Below are positions 37,101-44,095 of a DNA stretch of 64,000 bases, piece by piece; the first letter of the stretch is position 1, and each line of letters starts with the position of its first letter. The translations under genes and the position numbers were made by a program. Source of the DNA: Euclidia mi. Lineage: Eukaryota > Arthropoda > Insecta > Lepidoptera > Erebidae. The DNA lies in assembly GCA_944739405.2 (NCBI GenBank), contig OX123182.2:37883598-37947597 (forward strand), written 5' to 3'. The notes below the pieces were generated by a model. That model had not been told where the DNA came from and did not search any database. It saw only the letters and a list, made by a program, of their open reading frames with translations.

Positions 37101-38382
37101 TCATACCTAAAATAACTAAATGTTAAGAGGTCGAAAAAATATTTCAGCGTGAACTGGCGAAGGCGTACAAATGTGTTGTTTGTAGTGAATAGTAAGCAAA
37201 CGGTCAACAATGATATGATACGAAGAGTCGAGGACGCGATTAGGTCAGTCCGCTGAGAATAGCATAGCACTGATGTAATCCAACGATTTGTCACATTTAC
37301 ATGACTCTCGCAAATACCAATCAAGTAGTTTAGTAAGTAGGAGTCACTTGGCACAACTCTAGATTTAGACACATACATACATCTTACTTTTATTACAAAA
37401 TATTATAACACCCTAAACAAACACTTAGGTCACACAAAAATAATTAGGTATTAGCTCTCAATCCATTCATAGAACTAGCCCATCATAATTCAAACATTCA
37501 TAATCAGAAAATTTATAATTAATAGTAATGCAATTATTGATAGGTATAATACAAACAATAATGTAGAGCGAATAAGCAACAAGCCAGTTCGTTCCCATTC
37601 TCCACTCTATTACTACTCAGGTAGCAGGAACGTTATCCACCGGTGTATGTAATAAATCCTATAGGTAGTGCCCAAGGTGCCCTTTGATGCCAATGAAAGT
37701 GAAAGGGTTCAGCGACCTTGAAATTACGATAACAAAACACGCCACCGACTCACTCGGCGTTTATTTACAACACATGTTGATAAAATGCCGATAATAAGGC
37801 TTTTATTAGTACATTTTTACGTTAATTATTTGTGGAAACAATTTTATATACAAATGAACATATTAAACAAATACCTACCTAACACCATATTGATAGCATT
37901 TGATTTTTCTAATAACTTTAAGTGACCTTCATGTAGCAGTGTTTATGTATCAATATGAACTCTACCCCTGATATTTACAGAGTAAAATGTTAGATTTCTA
38001 TGTAAATAAACTATTAAATTTGGTAAAAGGAATGTAAAAAGGATATTTTTGTCCAGTATAATGAGCGTCCATGATGCACGCATACGTAGCGTCCAAACAC
38101 AAGCGTCCGGCATGCAATTGCATCTATCTGTTATTCAGTAATCTCTCCGAAAATCTACATTAAACTGTTTCATAAACCCAGTTTTTACAGTTTAAACACA
38201 CATTAATTATAGTTATGCTTTTCATTTTTCTTTGCTCTTTAAATAACAGACGCTGCGTCCAGTTTCGGCATAAAAACAACATTTTAACTCGATCGTAAAC
38301 AGTCCAAGCGCAAAGAAAGAAAATGGGAAAATATAATTACCAACTCCAAAAACTTGATGATAGACAATCTGCTGATCGACAT
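19061..38382 (-). CDS. Snakeskin-like four-transmembrane protein, gene 1
   Basis: A spliced gene I assembled from four exons: 38382-38341, 22555-22435, 20912-20813 and 19178-19061. Every junction has GT donor and AG acceptor, and the phases fit (0, 1, 0 within AGA). The 126-aa product starts MSISRLSIIKFLEL and has four hydrophobic segments: about residues 5-23 (to VALHY), 33-57 (GMLVTGTFVGYLIIFAG), 67-87 (IFYSLVGVALFVASGAVII) and 103-121 (ASLAIINGAVLLVDAVL). The layout, with GTxVGYLI in the second helix and an xNGAxxLxDxxL last helix, resembles insect snakeskin (Ssk, about 160 aa), a MARVEL-like component of smooth septate junctions in gut epithelium. That function is inferred and could be wrong. 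The start is the only ATG in the first exon's frame, in the context CCACAATG. Two more last exons and one more exon 2 lie upstream in the same orientation. Intron 1 (15.8 kb) and intron 3 are filled with transposons. Confidence 0.8.
19376..20243 (+). mobile_element. Jockey/CR1-type LINE, 3' end
   Basis: The C-terminus of ORF2 reads WGNSTDREVVFKVQKRCVRA, MFGLQTTESCEPYFKKYKIL, ... TALMHKSVYHMAPVIYNRLP and ends at 19780-19783. Then come an AT-rich 3' region and a tail of AATAAATGATTTGATTTGAT repeats (about 20217-20243). The frame is open but 5'-truncated, as is usual for LINEs. It lies antisense in intron 3 of gene 1. Confidence 0.85.
19810..19995. repeat. Degenerate AT-rich motif array
   Basis: About ten imperfect copies of TGACATTTTAATTTATT, spaced 15-22 bp apart, inside the 3' region of the LINE fragment. 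Some copies read GCCATTTTAA. The spacing is irregular, unlike a slipped microsatellite. Confidence 0.6.
20384..20590. mobile_element. 207-bp hairpin MITE
   Basis: Two arms of about 95 bp are nearly exact reverse complements, starting AGGAAGCTAACATTGTCAAA on the left and AGGGAGCTAACATTGTCAAA on the right strand, around a short loop (TTTTTCAACAGTTTAAAAC). It has no coding capacity. It lies in intron 3 of gene 1, so it would be transcribed with it and could fold into a long hairpin RNA. Confidence 0.85.
20813..20912 (-). other. Gene 1, exon 3
   Basis: Acceptor CGTTCCAG and donor AG|GTATGG. It encodes YVMQTPSHKRIDIFYSLVGV and the rest of the third helix. In gene 2 this exon and the next are fused into one. 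Confidence 0.88.
20913..21605. other. Intron 2 of gene 1, unassigned part
   Basis: AT-rich, no recognisable element. Confidence 0.4.
21606..21815 (+). repeat. Interspersed repeat family F
   Basis: Begins TATAAAATCCTTGCGTTACTGAC, continues with ACGCTACAGCCGAAACTATT, GGAAGCTGAAATTTGGCATG and TTCCTTGGGGACCGTAGGGG, and ends GCTGCTGGCGTCCTCTAGT. About 210 bp. Other copies lie at 24380-24597, 27255-27445, 27472-27665, 28371-28583 (reverse) and 47152-47368. Non-coding, class unknown. Confidence 0.8.
21820..22012 (+). repeat. Family F, strongly diverged copy
   Basis: Keeps CCGTTACAGACTGACTGGCA, AGGGCTGCACTAAGAAGGG and TTTCACGAAATTCCCACG in the order of the neighbouring family F copy, with much internal loss. 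Confidence 0.55.
22163..22400 (+). pseudogene. Non-LTR retrotransposon, C-terminal fragment
   Basis: The plus-strand frame reads LGHLERMGEDRSVKRAYLGR, then RRPVGRPRHRWSDVVKEYL, stops near QANN, and resumes as GGQDTLWVAEPS. This LGHxxRM...GRPxxRW pattern is the usual C-terminal tail of LINE reverse transcriptases. Stops replace Trp codons at two places, so it is dead. Confidence 0.7.
22435..22555 (-). other. Gene 1, exon 2
   Basis: Acceptor GTTTCAG and donor G|GTACGT. It encodes ALTCSCVALHYHSYNGEPDI and the second helix GMLVTGTFVGYLIIFAGAAA. It is clearly paralogous to 51246-51369: 40 codons plus one base here, 41 codons plus one base there. Confidence 0.9.
22607..22680 (+). repeat. SINE family D, tail fragment
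   Basis: CTAGTACCCACAGAACAAG and TTCTGCTTAGTTTGCGACTA match the 3' part of the SINE at 11236-11503. Confidence 0.6.
22700..22954 (+). mobile_element. LINE 3' untranslated end
   Basis: Non-coding sequence ends with AATAAAGGATTTTGACTTGAC and further TTGAC repeats (to about 22954), the type of 3' tail found on Jockey/CR1-like elements. No coding part remains. Confidence 0.55.
23090..23256 (-). mobile_element. tRNA-derived SINE, family C, reverse copy
   Basis: On the minus strand: GGTTCAAGCGATCGCCTCGC, B-box-like GTGGGTTTCATTCCCACACG, then GAGATCCACAAATTATTGC, parallel to 2121-2340. Confidence 0.75.
23257..24044. other. Intron 1 of gene 1, unassigned part
   Basis: A 20-bp inverted pair at about 23350-23398 (GATATGGTTGGTTCTATCTA and its complement) is the only structure seen. 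Confidence 0.4.
24045..24110 (-). repeat. SINE family A, 3' fragment
   Basis: TCACGCCTTTATCCCCGAAG, GGGTAGGCAG and CCACACTTCGCCA match the 3' end of family A. Confidence 0.65.
24380..24597 (+). repeat. Interspersed repeat family F
   Basis: Full-length copy: ATATAAAATCCTTGCGTTAC ... GGAAGCTGAAATTTGGCATG ... GCATTCTCTGG. Confidence 0.8.
25060..25250 (-). mobile_element. 5S rRNA-derived SINE
   Basis: The minus strand reads like the internal part of 5S rRNA: CGTTCGTAACAGATCGGC, AAAGTTAAGCAACGC (box A region), then CACTTGGATGGGTAGCCG (box C region). After it comes CCGTGCTGCGGAGGGCACGT AAAGC, a block also found in the tRNA-derived family B SINE (AGAGCACATTAAGCCGTCGG). A 5S head joined to such a block indicates a SINE3-type element and not a working 5S gene. 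The 5S part is diverged and its 5' end is unclear. Confidence 0.65.
25251..25714. other. Intron 1 of gene 1, unassigned part
   Basis: Nothing recognised. Confidence 0.4.
25738..25998 (+). repeat. Interspersed repeat family H
   Basis: Starts GGGAATAGGCGGCAAACGAG and includes ATGGATCGCCTGATGGTAAG, CAATTACCGCCGCCCATGGA and a purine-rich GGGATGAGGGAAAAGG region. A copy with the same order lies at 42570-42755 and a reverse copy at 16395-16625. Confidence 0.75.
26093..26470 (+). mobile_element. tRNA-derived SINE, family B, complete with TSD
   Basis: The head GGCGGCGATAGCCGAGTGGA holds the A box, and GGGTTCGAATCCACG the B box. A central block reads GAGCACATTAAGCCGTCGGT, and the long body ends in an AAGAAG-rich tail. 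It is flanked by a perfect 19-bp duplication AAAGTTGTATCACAGTTTA (26074-26092 and 26471-26489), proof of target-primed insertion. Fragments lie at 11930, 34620 and 35010-36335. Confidence 0.92.
26490..27254. other. Intron 1 of gene 1, unassigned part
   Basis: AT-rich, nothing recognised. Confidence 0.4.
27255..27445 (+). repeat. Interspersed repeat family F
   Basis: AAATCTTGCGTTACTGACTG, CATCCGAAACTATTGGGCGC and CAAGCTGAAATTTCGCATGT identify the family. Separated by only 26 bp from a second copy. Confidence 0.75.
27472..27665 (+). repeat. Interspersed repeat family F, second copy in tandem
   Basis: AAAATCCTTGCGTTACTGAC to GCTGCTGGCGTCCTCTAG. It is followed directly by a family G element in reverse. 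Confidence 0.8.
27668..27880 (-). repeat. Interspersed repeat family G, reverse copy
   Basis: CTAGATGAGCCCGCGGTTAC at one end and CTTCAGCTTTATATATTAGT at the other. The reverse complement matches 16989-17180. Confidence 0.8.
27881..28370. other. Intron 1 of gene 1, unassigned part
   Basis: Nothing recognised. Confidence 0.4.
28371..28583 (-). repeat. Interspersed repeat family F, reverse copy
   Basis: CTAGAGGACGCCAGCAGCCA to GTAACGCAAGGATTTTATAT. Full length, little diverged. Confidence 0.8.
28584..29669. other. Intron 1 of gene 1, unassigned part
   Basis: Nothing recognised. Confidence 0.4.
29670..29927 (-). mobile_element. tRNA-derived SINE, family D, reverse copy
   Basis: On the plus strand it starts with the ATT-tail complement (AATAATATTCTACCAC), runs through CAAACATCCATGTTCATGCA and ends with the B box complement GCGGGAATCGAACCCGCGAC and CGCCAACCGG. 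Confidence 0.85.
29928..31475. other. Intron 1 of gene 1, unassigned part
   Basis: AT-rich, no gene, no repeat shared with the rest of the window. Confidence 0.4.
31476..31720 (-). other. Unidentified coding-like frame
   Basis: A minus-strand frame of about 75-80 codons contains VKKYSAIQNDVDIKKTVGNR, LHIVGQPLTNPWDIEDKISL and LYTFMVKHVGSHLFIDEKLW, and stops after QDARY. The residue mix (few Ser/Leu runs, balanced charges) looks like real protein, but I do not recognise the family. It may be an exon of a gene nested in intron 1 or a retrocopy fragment. No poly(A) tract or convincing splice sites were found. Confidence 0.35.
32000..33249. mobile_element. 1.25-kb foldback element, arms ~595 bp
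   Basis: The left arm 32000-32594 and right arm 32653-33249 are near-perfect reverse complements around a 58-bp loop. They differ by scattered single bases and small indels. The ends read AAGATCCCAGAGCCGC. Each arm contains two direct copies of CTACGTCATTTTATCAAAGC about 275 bp apart and several GCCAGAC motifs, like the subterminal binding sites of DNA transposons. There is no open frame of note. It lies in intron 1 of gene 1. The target duplication is uncertain. Confidence 0.93.
33250..34024. other. Intron 1 of gene 1, unassigned part
   Basis: Nothing recognised. Confidence 0.4.
34025..34076. repeat. Perfect palindrome, 24-bp arms, 4-bp loop
   Basis: CTTTCAAAGGAGAGGCCTAG... at 34025-34048 and its exact complement at 34053-34076, loop CTGC. 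The right arm is the normal start of the family E repeat. The left arm is an inverted duplicate of it, absent from the copies at 43075 and 54616. Confidence 0.92.
34053..34275 (-). mobile_element. RTE-tailed repeat, family E
   Basis: Matches 43075-43297 and 54616-54860: CTTTGAAAGGAGGAATTGGC, TATACCACGCTGGCCA, CCCTCTGTCGGCTCTTACGA and CCGTCACCACAC. On the minus strand it ends GGCCTAGTCCAGCAGTGGAC (before GATGATGAT tails in other copies), the typical end of lepidopteran RTE elements. It is probably a SINE using RTE machinery, or an RTE end. Confidence 0.75.
34276..34619. other. Intron 1 of gene 1, unassigned part
   Basis: Nothing recognised. Confidence 0.4.
34620..34760 (-). mobile_element. 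SINE family B, 3' part, reverse
   Basis: The reverse complement contains GGGTTGCGGAGGTCAGACAG, AAAGCTAATATTCAGCC and TGGGATAACGCTAAGAGAAAG, as at 26330-26460. Confidence 0.75.
35010..35107 (+). mobile_element. SINE family B, left part of a split copy
   Basis: Contains ATTAAGCCGTCGGTCTCGGC and TGATGAAGATCTTTAACAG. It ends in GCTGTACT, which is repeated on the other side of the hAT element, so the SINE was older and was split by it. Confidence 0.8.
35108..36133. mobile_element. hAT DNA transposon, internally deleted (1026 bp)
   Basis: Terminal inverted repeats CAGTGTCTCCATAT / ATATGGAGACACTG, and a perfect 8-bp target duplication GCTGTACT at 35100-35107 and 36134-36141, the hAT hallmark. Both ends carry repeated ACCGTA/CACGGTA motifs (at least five on the left within 120 bp, four on the right), probable transposase-binding sites. 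Only the C-terminal part of a transposase remains inside. Confidence 0.95.
35601..35914 (+). pseudogene. hAT transposase C-terminal (dimerisation) fragment
   Basis: The frame reads KFMLSVLSWPYSNAECERIF then SQVNYI. After a one-base frame change near 35720 it continues KMKKRNKLLTQTIKGNIFTL and NGKNCVDFRPTNDILL to the stop after 35911. The SNAECERxFS...K...RN pattern is the hAT C-terminal dimerisation domain. The zinc finger and catalytic core are absent, so the element depends on a transposase from elsewhere. Confidence 0.88.
36134..36335 (+). mobile_element. SINE family B, right part of a split copy
   Basis: Continues the family B body after the hAT insertion: GAGTCAGTACCCCTG, TTTGGGCTGCGAAGGTCAG and TTAGGCTAGAAAGCGGACCA. 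It is more diverged than the copy at 26093. Confidence 0.75.
36404..36470 (+). repeat. SINE family A, 3' fragment
   Basis: TGTGGGTGTGTAATACACCT and CTACCCCTTCGGTGATAAAAG match the end of family A. Confidence 0.6.
36471..38340. other. Intron 1 of gene 1, first part
   Basis: AT-rich sequence just downstream of exon 1. No element is recognised. The 115-codon minus frame at 37031-37378 shows no family motif. Confidence 0.4.
38341..38382 (-). other. Gene 1, exon 1 coding part
   Basis: ATG at 38382 in the context CCACAATG, 14 codons MSISRLSIIKFLEL, then donor GTAATT. Phase 0, matching exon 2 at 22555. The sequence upstream (38383-38640) is CpG-rich compared with its surroundings, as expected for a 5' end. 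Confidence 0.75.
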
Positions 38383-38479
38383 TGTGGATTGGTTTTTAAT
38401 TCAAAATTGAGAATAGCAGTTAGCACGATGTATAAAGGTTTGTTTACACTGTTACACGAGCGCGCGAAGTCAGGTCGCC

Positions 38480-38484
38480 ACTGA
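38480..38484 (-). promoter_or_regulatory. Candidate initiator of gene 1
   Basis: TCAGT on the minus strand, an arthropod initiator-like pentamer about 100 bp upstream of the ATG, within a CpG-rich block. There is no TATA box at the right distance. Weak evidence only. Confidence 0.25.
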
Positions 38485-38869
38485 GACTGGTGTTTGGGGC
38501 GCACCGTACGACGCGACGTACAAGCGATGAGATCATTCACTGGTGTGGCCATCGTGTTTATCAACGTGGGACAGTAAACAAAATAATAAAAGTCTTGCCT
38601 GCCGTAAGGTGTAGTCACGTATTTGCTACGATACGACCTCATATGCGAAGGATAACTAATTTACGCACAACCTTAGTGAGTTATGCGAGTAAATGAGTCA
38701 TTTTCTGTTTTTAGAAGTTGCTAAAATGGACATAAAAGTTCAGTGCCAAAATCTTTTTATTTTATATTCAAATTAGGACATACGTTAGGTAATTATCTGG
38801 TAGAGTGATTACAATAAATTGATACGCATCTTGTTTAACTCGATGTTTCATATAAACATGAAATTAATA

Positions 38870-39195
38870 TCTTTCCCAGTAAATATCTTACAGTATAAGT
38901 CTTACAGTATAAAAATATACGGTATTCTCTCGTTTTCCATAAATTCATTTGCACTAATATTGTTTGCCATAATCATCCCCGATCATAATATTTACTTGCA
39001 CTATTGTCATTTATACTAATAACGTTTGCCTTAACCACTCAACAGTGATAACTTTTATTTGCCATAAAATGACTTTCTATAACAACATATATCATAATAA
39101 TTAGTTTCCATAAGTAACACATCTCATAATCGACTCTTGACATAATCTAAATTTAATATAATTATGAAAATAATACATAATATTGTTATGTCGAA
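38870..39195. repeat. AT-rich motif array, left flank
   Basis: At least six short words of the type TTTGCCATAAT or GACATAATC, irregularly spaced. The same words appear in reverse complement to the right (39540-39770). Confidence 0.5.
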
Positions 39196-39511
39196 ATTAA
39201 TTATCGTTAACACCCCGACTCAGTGCAATCTGACTCGGATAGGTTAGGTTAGGGTTCTCTTTTGACCCTTAACCCAAAAATAGGAGCCCTGCGAAGCAGG
39301 GCTCCGTCAACTTAGTCCACATTCTTCACACTAGTTTAATAAATTGAAGTTGAATTAATTATCGTTAACACTCCGACTCAGTGCAATCCGACTCGGATAG
39401 GTAAGGTTAGGGTTCTCTTTTGACCCTTAACCCAAAAATAGGAGCCCTGCGAAGCAGGGCTCCGTCAACTTAGTCCACATTCTTCACACTAGTTTAATAA
39501 ACTGAAGTTGT
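39196..39511 (+). repeat. 158-bp unit in tandem, palindrome core
   Basis: Two head-to-tail copies (39196-39353, 39354-39511) are about 97% identical by eye. Each has ATTAATTATCGTTAACAC, CCGACTCAGTGCAATC, AGGTTAGG-type sequence and the palindrome GGAGCCCTGC-GAA-GCAGGGCTCC (39283-39305 and 39441-39463). A related single unit lies in reverse at 12030-12330. Confidence 0.85.
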
Positions 39512-39527
39512 TCAACTTCAGTTTATT
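39496..39527. repeat. Palindrome at the end of the tandem unit
   Basis: AATAAACTGAAGTTG, two bases, then its exact complement. It lies at the right edge of the second 158-bp copy. Confidence 0.85.
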
Positions 39528-39539
39528 CTCTATTTTCTT

Positions 39540-39775
39540 CTTAGATTATTGAAAACGAAAATTATAGCAATAACATTTATGGATTTAAATTATTATGACA
39601 CTTGATCGATTATGACCAATGGAATTAGTGAAAGTCATTTTATGTCATTTCACGATTATGACAACTAAAGCGTTATTTCTAATGAAATTATGGCAAATAC
39701 CACGATGTCATATGAAATTATGGCATTTTAAATTATGGCAAACATTAGTAAACCAAAATATACACCGTAACTAAA
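39540..39775. repeat. AT-rich motif array, right flank (inverted)
   Basis: ATTATGACA, ATTATGGCAAA and AATTATGGCATTTTAA words, the reverse complement of those in 38870-39195. The whole block 38870-39775 thus has inverted symmetry around the tandem units. Confidence 0.5.
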
Positions 39776-41184
39776 TCTTTTTATATAGAGCAGACCTAAT
39801 CGTTAAATGTCATCCTCTTGTAAAAAGCAAGATAGTTAAATATAGGAAATCATGTAGGTCTTTACTCAAGTCATTAATATTACTTAATATTAAGTACATA
39901 TTTTCTTTGTGTGGACCAAAATACAATTTTGGTAACTGAAAAACAAAAATATGTTTATTTGGCGTATTGTTTTTACTGTATAGTAATTCAGTTCCAAAGA
40001 AAAGTAATATAATATGAAATAACTAAAACAGAACCAGTCTATGTTTACCCTGCATAATGGATACACTAGTATCGTAGCTTTACTCCCTTCTTATTCTCAA
40101 AAAGTGACATCACCATTTTATGAATCAATACGCTTTGGGTACGAGATAGTGAATTAAACTTATATTTCGAAGTAAGTACGTACAATTACATCCCAGTAAT
40201 ACAATGTAAATTACTATACTGTATTTTTTTAAGAAAAACAAAACTATGTTATTATTATAGTTACACAAAATTTTAAACTTAGGCTGAATGTGATACAAAA
40301 CCATACATTCATCGAAAGAGGCAACGACCAGTCTGAACCATCTTCTAGCTGTTTCCTCTAAACATTACAGAAGCGATGCGGAGGCACAATGTCTTCATGA
40401 AGGACAAAGAGGGAGATGTCTAGTGTACAAGAGAGAAAGAGAGAGTAGTATTCTACAAAAGTATTCGATTATAGTTAAATAAGCCAACACAGTTAACATA
40501 CCGCCTAAAACATGTGTTTAATTTTCCATAAGGAAGTCACTCTGCAGCAATGGCTTTATTAATAAGGATAGTAACTGCCTATAGTCCTTGAAGGTCAGAT
40601 GGGTTCACAAGACAGATGTCAACTTCGTGCAACGAATTATACCTACTATAACGCTGAAATTATAATATAACATTACTATCAAAAGGAACTCTACGTTTAT
40701 TCAAATTTCGGAAAAGAAAATTTATAAACTGACGATCGTTGACCCTAATGGAAGGTCTAATTTCCATTCCTATAATTATCAGTATTTTCTACATTTTTGA
40801 AAGATTTATTGAATAATATCGAAATAAAAATAATAAGTTGTTTAATCAGTTAGCTTCTTCAATGTACAATTAGACATACTAACAATACGTAATGTAATCG
40901 TTTACATTGATGACTAACATACTACGGAGTGGCATTGTTTGAGCGTTTTAACTACTTCCAGCTACGCAACGTTTATAAATAGCACGATAGTTGAATATTT
41001 ACTGCCTAACCAGTTCTATCAAAACATAACGTAAGATTCCTAAAAATAAAACTCTACATAATTGTTAACAAGTTGCTAAAGTCATTGATAACAGTGTTCT
41101 GAGTATTGGTTTTGTAATTCTATCCGATAAATTGTACAGCAGGCATTAAGATAAAATGCACATGACATTGCGTTTGTGTGCACG
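39776..41184. other. Spacer upstream of gene 1
   Basis: AT-rich, no recognised gene or repeat. Confidence 0.4.
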
Positions 41185-41298
41185 GATGCCGTATTGATCC
41201 TCGCTGCTCTACACTTGGACTGTAGGTTCGACGTGCGAGATGCGAGTCTAGTCTGGGGCACCGTGGCTTGTTACCTACAGAGTTTATTCCAAGTTCAG
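41185..41298 (+). pseudogene. Exon-2-like fragment of the snakeskin-like family
   Basis: The plus-strand frame reads DAVLILAALHLDCRFDVRDA then SLVWGTVACYLQSLFQVQ. The positions of Leu-His, GT and Tyr-Leu and the lengths between them follow exon 2 of gene 1 (VALHY...LVTGTFVGYL) and gene 2 (LTLHH...LCSGTYVGYV). The homologous exon start falls at GAT 41185, but the bases before it read TGTGCACG instead of an AG acceptor, as if one base had been inserted. A GT donor (CAG|GTAGCT) is present but in phase 0, unlike the family's phase 1. No other exons were found on this strand. It could be a dead inverted copy or chance. Confidence 0.4.
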
Positions 41299-41995
41299 GT
41301 AGCTACGAAGTGCACAGTTCCTATGTCATTCAATTATAAGTTTACATATCTGGTTCAAGTATACTGTATAAGCAAGGCTCGCAGTTTTGCCAACGTCGAA
41401 CCATTGAGTTAATGTGACGCGGCCTAGTTTGAAAAATGAATATTTTAATATGATTATATTCATTTTCAGGCTGAGATCATATTCATGTTTCAACGAAAAA
41501 CATGACATGGCATAACATCCGTATGATTGGGGCCGATGGGATGGCCGGTAAACACCCATACGCCACACCCATCTACATTTTTTCAACGTCTCACATTACA
41601 ACGGGCGAGCCTATTGCCAAGATACATAACTACCTAACCAATCGTCGAATACGCACCTACTGCTGTTAAAAGTCCCGTGTTGAAAGACTTTGTCCTTCAA
41701 CGATTAGTCAAAACCACAAACCCTATTGGAATATTTCGCCAATTCTAATAGGTCCACTGACCATTGGAACTGTGGGTTGCTCAGAAATTTATACGTGAAC
41801 ATCGTCTTGGAATTGTTAAACGTTCTTCGAAGTCACACGCCGATCTTTCGTATTGTTTTGCTTTTTGCTCATCGCCATATAGCCGTATTCTGATGTTACA
41901 TACAATTCAAAACCTTACTAACACTTGTCATCTCTTAGCTGAAAACTGCAAAGCTCTTTCGAACCTGGCTTGCAGTTCATGTGATTACCGCCAAC
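41299..41995. other. Spacer
   Basis: Only a small SINE family A piece is visible (about 41592-41618, GGGCGAGCCTATTGCCAAG, minus strand). Confidence 0.4.
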
Positions 41996-42160
41996 AAACA
42001 TCTCATCATAAAGCAGTCCACTGCTGGACAGAGGCCTTTCCTAACTGCTGTCACAAGAACATCATGAGTCAATGAGAGAAATTGACTTACTATACCATGC
42101 TGGTCACACGGGTTGGTACCAATCTGGTTTCCCGTCTTTGCCGCTCTACTACTATTCCGC
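41996..42160 (-). repeat. RTE-tailed repeat family E, diverged copy
   Basis: CAGTCCACTGCTGGACAGAG and TTGACTTACTATACCATGCT follow the order of the other family E copies. Confidence 0.55.
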
Positions 42161-42569
42161 TGTATCCGCTGTTTATCAAATATGTAGCGCATATGTGAAT
42201 GCACTACATATTTGATAAACTTACTCCTTCAGGGTCTGAGAACTTACACATGCTGCACGCGGTCAATACTAATGACGGTAATGACTAATCGAGCTAAATG
42301 TTAGTAGTAACGCCTTCTTTAATGCAAGTAAGGCCAGTATGAATCAATAATGCATGAATCTGTAATATTGTTTACAAGGTTAGGTAATGTTTTTCGGAAA
42401 TCTTTCCTTATTATTTGAAATTAAAATGTTAGAGTTTTGGCTAGACCGCTCGATTTATCCTTAAAGATAATATAAGCATTAAGTTATTTTGTTTATCATG
42501 TATTTTATTACAATTCGTATAGTATTACGGCACTGGTATTAAATGCGTCGCGAAATAATATAGGAGATT
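42161..42569. other. Spacer
   Basis: Nothing recognised. Confidence 0.4.
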
Positions 42570-42755
42570 TATTTTTTGTGGCATAGGTGGCAAAAGAGCA
42601 GACGGATCACCTGATTGAAAGCGATTACCGCCACCTATGGACACTCACAACTCCAGAGGATTCATAAGAGCGTTGCCAACCTGCATGGGAAGAGAAATAT
42701 GAGGAAGAGCGGAATGAGAAAGAAGGAATGGGGATGAAGCTCCCGGAACTCTTTA
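42570..42755 (+). repeat. Interspersed repeat family H, shorter copy
   Basis: GCATAGGTGGCAAAAGAGCA, GACGGATCACCTGATTG and GATTACCGCCACCTATGGAC match 25738-25998. Confidence 0.65.
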
Positions 42756-42764
42756 TCATATCCT

Positions 42765-42807
42765 ATAACCTAGTATCATCATCATCTAGATGATGATACT
42801 AGGTTAT
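42765..42807. repeat. Palindrome, 19-bp arms, 5-bp loop
   Basis: ATAACCTAGTATCATCATC and its complement around ATCTA, immediately after the family H repeat. Confidence 0.85.
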
Positions 42808-43074
42808 CGATCGTGAATTCATGATTTCTCGTTTTTTAAATTTTGAATATACGAAAATGTTATTTAGACTCTCACAGCCAGCGTAGGCCGCTCGCTAGCT
42901 CATCTGCTACTGAAATGAGGACGTACATGCATAAAAATGTTTAAGGTATGGTCTTATTACATCATAACATCACACTAGCTGTTGCTCGCGTTTTCATAGC
43001 GCTTGCCACAAAATCATAAGATATTCAAACAGGCTGATAAGTCCTTCTTTAACAACTTTCATCATCATCCTTGT

Positions 43075-43297
43075 CAGCCTTTAACAGTCCACTGCTGGCT
43101 AGGCCTCTCCTTTGAAAGGCAGAATTGGCCTACTATACCACGCTGGCCAAACGGCTTGGTACAGGGTTTGTATCAAGTTTTCCTTCTCTTACAGTACTGT
43201 TGTCTGCATAATAAGCTCCCTCTGTCGGCTCTTACGACACCCATGAGATGATTGGGGTGGTAACAATTCTGTATTCTTAATCCGTCACCGCACGGAA
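43075..43297 (-). mobile_element. RTE-tailed repeat, family E
   Basis: Starts on the plus strand with CATCATCCTTGTCAGCC and AACAGTCCACTGCTGG and ends CCGTCACCGCACGG. On the minus strand this is a body followed by the RTE-type end and ATGATGA tail. Confidence 0.75.
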
Positions 43298-43835
43298 ATT
43301 AGTTAACCAGTTTAGTGGTAGAATAAGAGAAAATCCTTCAATAGTACTAACGCTCAGCGTTTTAATCCTACACCAAAAGTGACGCCATTGCAAAAAAGTG
43401 TCAATTTAAAAAAAATGTACTTGTAGCTTTTGATAAAATCATTAGAATTCATCACTCCCTGTGATGTGTGTACGCGGTAAACGTAGTCAGGGCACAGCCA
43501 TGCCATTCGATATTGTTTACTTTGCTATAGCTGTTAGCCGCTTCGTTGGAAAATAACAGGTTATTATATCGCAACCAATTAATACGATTTTCACATAACA
43601 GTAGTAATGACGAAGATTTCCTGTTTGTCAGCTTAATGACAAATATTATTCCAAATAATATGAGATCCTTTTAAATGATTACACATTTTAAGTCGTATAT
43701 TTTCTTGTTATAGATTAACAGTGTGGGTCATTTATATGTTATGATTATTGATTATGTCAAATATGGGTGGGTGGCCAAAGAAACTTGTCTGTAACCCACA
43801 AAATAATTATCATTACTAATCCATATTAATAGTGA
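43298..43835. other. Spacer
   Basis: Nothing recognised. Confidence 0.4.
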
Positions 43836-44095
43836 CTGCCTCCGTGGTCCAGTGGATAGCGTATGCGACTGCTGATCGGAGGTCCCGGGTTCGATTTCGG
43901 GGTCGGGCTATTGCCAAGTGTTACTGGGTTTTTCCGAATTCTCAGTAGCAGCACGGAGTCTGGTAATGTGCCCGGTAACGGCAATAGGCTCGCCCCCTAA
44001 TACGTGGGACTTAAAAATTCATGGCGAAATGTGGGTGTTATGTTACACCTCTGCCTACCCTTTCGGGGATACAGGCGTGAGTCTATAAAAAAATA
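43836..44095 (+). mobile_element. tRNA-derived SINE, family A, complete
   Basis: Best copy of the family. A-box region CTCCGTGGTCCAGTGGATAG, B box GGTCCCGGGTTCGATTTCG, body with TTACTGGGTTTTTCCGAATT and GTGCCCGGTAACGGCAATAG, and 3' end GGGGATACAGGCGTGAGTC. Pol III would start at the head. No working tRNA can fold from it. Confidence 0.88.

Noticed and set aside
37031..37378. 115-codon minus-strand frame as a gustatory or odorant receptor exon
   Set aside because: Hydrophobic but lacks the conserved receptor C-terminal motifs. It sits in AT-rich intron sequence where chance frames are expected.
39238..39256. TTAGG-like words as telomeric repeat
   Set aside because: Only two to three units within a dispersed repeat. 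This is common in insect genomes and no longer array is present.
43860..43900. tRNA-like A and B boxes (and those at 2125, 11240, 26095, 29890) as real tRNA genes
   Set aside because: Each is followed by a SINE body, and no full cloverleaf with anticodon and acceptor stem can be drawn.
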